Both the position numbers and the translations under genes were made by a program. 27,580 nt of DNA from Pigoraptor chileana (Eukaryota; Opisthokonta; Filasterea), in assembly GCA_943704495.1 (NCBI GenBank), contig CALSCR010000697.1:1-27580 (forward strand), read 5' to 3'. Positions 24,183 through 27,580 of the stretch are shown piece after piece. The notes beneath the pieces were generated by a model. That model did no database searches and was not told the DNA's origin. It worked only from the letters and a program-made list of their open reading frames with translations. Every line of letters begins with the position of its first letter. The stretch's first letter is position 1.

Positions 24183-25486
24183 TTATTCGTCTGCGTCCCG
24201 CCGCTTCGTCTTGGCAATAATATCTGCAAAATTGTTGGAAGATGAGTTGGTAAGGATAGATCATACAAGAAGCAAGAAAATAAGGACTATTGCTGAGATA
24301 ATACATGTGCATCTAGGACGCGGTGCACCAAAGGTGGGATATCAATCAAATGATAATTGTCTAGCACATATGAACGCAATGGAATCGAAACAACTTCACA
24401 AACCTTTAGCCACAATGAATACACCATTCGTATTGACATTGCAGACGAAGCACTTGGGATTTTTGCGGTGGTGGTCTAGAGCACATTTTTCGCAAAAGTA
24501 GTGTTTGCATCTGCGAATTGGTGGTGATTGAGACGGTCAATATCACAGGTAGGGTGCGAGCGGACAAAGAAGCAAAAGACAAGCAGCGCCTGCACTCACT
24601 TTGTGACGATCGGATTCTTGAAGGGTTCCCTGCAAATGAAACACGCAAACGGCAGGTCGTCGTCTTGGTCGCTCTTGTTTCCGCTCGCATTGTCCTGCGC
24701 GGCAAGAAACGCGGCGTGCGATTTGTCGCGCTGGGTGTTCTCCCACTCGCGCTCCATCTGCCACCCGGATTTGTAGTCACTCCGGTCGTGTAAGAACTTG
24801 CAGCTGTCGCCATAACCACAAAACCCCGTCTCCTTGTAATCCTTGCAAATGTCGGGCTGATAGTCGAATCGCGAGGTCGACCGAATATTCTGGGGAGCCT
24901 TTAGGGGTCCCGGCCGCAGATAGTTCATATTCGGCATCCCCTCCGTGTACGCAGCTTGCCCACGATATAGAGTATCTCCTGCCCCCTTCCCATCTTCATC
25001 AGCATCGTCATTGCCTTTTTTCGCTGCGATGGGAGCAACACGCTTCACTTCGTCCGCCTCGAGCCTATTCACCATGGTCGCCCCTCCATCTTCAAGCCCC
25101 GATGCTTTGGCTGATCGAGTAGATTCATAAGAGACCATAACAGCCGCTGGCCCATCTTCAGTCTTTTGCCTTCGTGTCGACTGCACCATGGGATTCTTTT
25201 TTTCTCGCCGAGTTTCACTAAGAAGTTTTGCAGCGTCATCCGCAAATGACGACACATCCTCCGCATGTTTGTCGTCGTCGTCAGAATCCACCTTTCGCTT
25301 GCGGATATTTGAACTTATCCTTGACTTCTTGATGAACGTGCACACTGGCGCCGCTCCCGCCCCGTATCCGGCGTTGTCTGCAATTCCACATTGAGAAATG
25401 TGAGCACAACTACCATTGACAACATCAATCAATCGAGGTCCTAAAACGCAACGCAGCTCACCATCTTTAGTTACAGCGCCCTCCAT
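24183..25486 (-). CDS. RNF113A: RNF113A / Cwc24 homologue: CCCH zinc finger plus RING, spliceosome-associated, 4 exons, 316 aa
   Basis: Exons (minus) 25462-25486, 24600-25377, 24404-24510, 24183-24223; phases close at 316 aa. The first exon codes only eight residues. The N-terminal half is charged and disordered with family blocks [15 protein letters not shown] and [18 protein letters not shown]. The CCCH finger is at 186-205 ([21 protein letters not shown], then [10 protein letters not shown]). The RING is at 254-291 ([34 protein letters not shown]), followed by [15 protein letters not shown] and a short tail. Family role: Cwc24 binds the 5' splice site of the activated spliceosome before the first step; RNF113A also acts as a ubiquitin ligase in alkylation repair. 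Location nuclear. The exon 3 donor is the unusual GTTTGTG, supported by the match of the joined sequence to the family. Confidence 0.95.
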
Positions 25487-26116
25487 TATTTCATAAAACT
25501 AGTCAATACATACAGCGTGCTCATAAAATAAATTGTCCAAGAAGACCTCAGGGTTTCTTCTTCATAACAAGTTCATGTGCGCGTGAACCTCTGTGAGACC
25601 AGTGAGATTAAAATGTATGAGACAGATAGCGGGATGTGACGAGCACATCCATCTGACGACATCGTTACATCACGCGGGAATATAACGGAGTTTACGCTCC
25701 CCCGGATGTTCAGGTAACTGCACACCGAATGTAAAAAAACGGATGACAAGCAACCGCCCATAGTTAGCCCATAGTGAACGTCAGGAAAAAAACCAGACTC
25801 CCATACTGAGCCCATACAAACCGGTAACACTCTGGGGGCACACTCTTTCTCTCGGTCACTACTGTGCACACTCCACTGACACCGCCTTACTCCACATACA
25901 CAGGCTACGTTCCAAGATTAATGCGGACCCAATCTGCACGCGATTATCCCATTGCCCATCGGAATGATTTGATTTGATTAATTATATTACAAGCACCGGT
26001 GGAGCAGAAGAAATAGGACGCGAATTTAGTGTCTCATCGGCCATCTGAGCTGTCCATCCACACAAAAAGCCACAACCCCCACTCCACTTCGAAAGTGGAC
26101 ACACTGAAACGCCAGG
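25487..26116. promoter_or_regulatory. Divergent spacer between RNF113A (-) and the zinc-finger gene (+)
   Basis: About 630 bases without a credible gene. Minus-strand frames at 25573-25869 and into 25982 match no family. No clear TATA box or E-box was seen, so regulation is not inferred. Confidence 0.45.
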
Positions 26117-27193
26117 ATGGTTCATATGTGCAAGATCAGTGGGACGAGCTGCACCGCCGAGGTGTTCTACTTTCGATTTGAGGTGGGCAAGAAGCGCCCC
26201 ATTATCATCGAGGAGCCAGACGCCAAGTATCTCGTCCAAGAAATTCCCCGCAACAAGAAGTGGAAGAGCATTCCCACCGAGGTCTACAAGTGCACGGACT
26301 GTGATGAAACCAAACCAGTTCTCGTCAAGTCCTCCATTGACGGGCATGCGGATGAGCACGGCGAAACGAAGATCTGCCCCGAATGTGGCATCCCCATCAC
26401 TCGTCGCACGGGCGTGTTTCGTCACCTCGCCAACATCCACGGCAAGAAGACCACCCGGAAGAAGTCCACTGAGCCAAGTTCGACTTCGCACAAGAAGCGT
26501 GCGCGGTCCAACCGTCGCGCAAACAAAGCGGCAATGCTTTCCGCTGTGCGTAAAGCCGGTCTCACGACCGCGGTCAGGCACACAACTCATCACCCTGCTC
26601 AGGGAACCAACTCGCTCGCGTCCAGCGGCCTATCTGCCGAGCCTTACAGCACGGCGACCACCAAGGCGAGCGCAGTACAGGCAAGCGACGATGCATGGAC
26701 AGCCTTCGTCCAAGGATCGACTGCATGGAATTCGCAGGAATTCGCCCTCGCGCTGCAGAGCTACACCATGCCCGAGCTCGGACACATCACGAACGAGGAG
26801 CTCGCAGGGTCGCTCGGCGGGGTCAACCATCCGTGCGGTTGTACCCACTGCGACGCCAAGAACACGCAGGTCACATGGAGTCTCAGAGACCTGTCAGCGC
26901 GTGGTCAGGTCAACGGGCCACATCTCGGAGTCGACGTCCACGGCGCGGGCGCGGGCGCGATTGCCACCGTAGGCGAGGACGGCAATAAGTCCGCACGTGA
27001 TGCACGCGTGGGCAGTTGTATTGCTGCCAGTCCCACAAGCGCTCGGTTGCTTAAGCACAGTCTCAAGCAGCCAACCGCTGACAAGCTCAGCGACGACGAT
27101 ATGAGCAGCGAGTTGAATGACTCAGACTCGGACTCCGAGTACGAAGGGCTTCCACTTTGCGTCAAGCGCGGCCAGACAGTGCGCTCTGTGTGA
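26117..27193 (+). CDS. Lysine-rich C2H2 zinc-finger protein of unknown function, single exon, 358 aa
   Basis: Intronless open frame, unlike its neighbours. It has one C2H2 finger at 87-108 (CPECGIPITRRTGVFRHLANIH, spacing C-X2-C-X12-H-X4-H). An earlier CTDC at 59-62 may be half of another metal site. A basic stretch at about 109-138 (KKTTRKKSTEP, HKKRARSNRRANK) looks like a nuclear localisation signal. A CGCTHC group follows near 241, and the C-terminus is acidic and Ser-rich (DDDMSSELNDSDSDSEYEG). The first 60 residues (AEVFYFRFEVGKKRPIIIEE) look folded but match no domain I know. DNA binding is plausible but unproven. The frame is supported by length and composition, and the overlapping second frame at 26139-26972 looks like its shadow. 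Confidence 0.75.
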   Translation: MVHMCKISGTSCTAEVFYFRFEVGKKRPIIIEEPDAKYLVQEIPRNKKWKSIPTEVYKCTDCDETKPVLVKSSIDGHADEHGETKICPECGIPITRRTGVFRHLANIHGKKTTRKKSTEPSSTSHKKRARSNRRANKAAMLSAVRKAGLTTAVRHTTHHPAQGTNSLASSGLSAEPYSTATTKASAVQASDDAWTAFVQGSTAWNSQEFALALQSYTMPELGHITNEELAGSLGGVNHPCGCTHCDAKNTQVTWSLRDLSARGQVNGPHLGVDVHGAGAGAIATVGEDGNKSARDARVGSCIAASPTSARLLKHSLKQPTADKLSDDDMSSELNDSDSDSEYEGLPLCVKRGQTVRSV

Positions 27194-27580
27194 AGACAAC
27201 GGTGCGGAGAGCAACGTTAACCCACATCAAAACATCATTCAAGGCCGGCATCCACTTGGCAGGTTTCGACACCTTGAAGTCGCAACTACGATCATGAGAA
27301 CGTTCATGTTCAAGCGCCTGTATTTGTTTTGAACATTTTCAGCCGGTGCTTAGTCTGTGTGCGTTTTGGTTTTGTGGGCCGGTCGATATGGCCAAAATTG
27401 TATAATAACTTGCAGTTAAGTGGAGAACAAATGACATGCCGCCGTCTTCGTCAACCTTGCGGCATGATAAAGCAACCATGAAAGACATTTGCGACAACAC
27501 AACTTTTCTTTGTAAGTCATGCTGGTGATAGACAGATAGTGAAAGTGGGAGTTTATATTAATGGATCCGTTGACTGCGTC
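27194..27580. other. 3' flank of the zinc-finger gene
   Basis: Non-coding to the end of the window. No canonical AATAAA was found; a TATAATAACT near 27402-27411 is the nearest weak match. No other feature was seen. Confidence 0.5.

Noticed and set aside
26139-26972. 277-codon frame overlapping the zinc-finger gene
   Set aside because: It is Arg/Ser/Pro-rich and out of phase with the frame that holds the C2H2 finger, so it is probably a shadow frame.

Overview
This is nuclear DNA from a eukaryote, probably a heterotrophic protist. Every confident gene except one is split by introns of about 100-400 bases with GT-AG ends. Genes sit on both strands without operons, and introns and spacers carry long CA/GT and AT microsatellites. 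Standard stop codons are used. The gene set (VARP-type retromer partner, RanBPM, MIX23, Cwc24/RNF113A, stefin, tyrosinase with extracellular modules) would fit a unicellular relative of animals or another gene-rich protist. The window alone does not settle the lineage.

Layout from left to right: the 5' end of an ANKRD27/VARP homologue (minus, runs off the left edge); a secreted papain-family cysteine protease (plus, 8 exons); a secreted tyrosinase with LNR-like and EGF-like modules (minus, 4 exons); a zeta-crystallin-type quinone oxidoreductase (plus, 8 exons); a repeat-rich spacer with a 26-bp minisatellite, a tRNA-like relic and a run of 22 G; an unrecognised multi-exon gene (plus); a complete RanBP9/10 homologue (minus, 7 exons) with a 147-bp exact tandem duplication in its first intron; MIX23/CCDC58 (plus, 3 exons); a stefin-type cystatin (minus, 3 exons); the spliceosome-associated RNF113A/Cwc24 homologue (minus, 4 exons); and a single-exon lysine-rich C2H2 zinc-finger protein (plus).

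I built the exon models by hand. Phases close exactly for the protease (386 aa), tyrosinase (504 aa), quinone oxidoreductase (330 aa), RanBPM (452 aa), MIX23 (140 aa), stefin (101 aa) and RNF113A (316 aa). The genes do not form one pathway. Loose functional pairs are VARP with endolysosomal traffic and the cysteine protease, and the protease with the stefin inhibitor.

The most unusual feature is a short family of related intronic sequences of about 40-50 bp, starting TGTGGAGTCC and containing ACTGACTTGAATC. It recurs in several introns of three different plus-strand genes. One copy is flanked by a perfect 16-bp direct repeat and can fold into a nested hairpin, so it looks like a small mobile or introner-like element.
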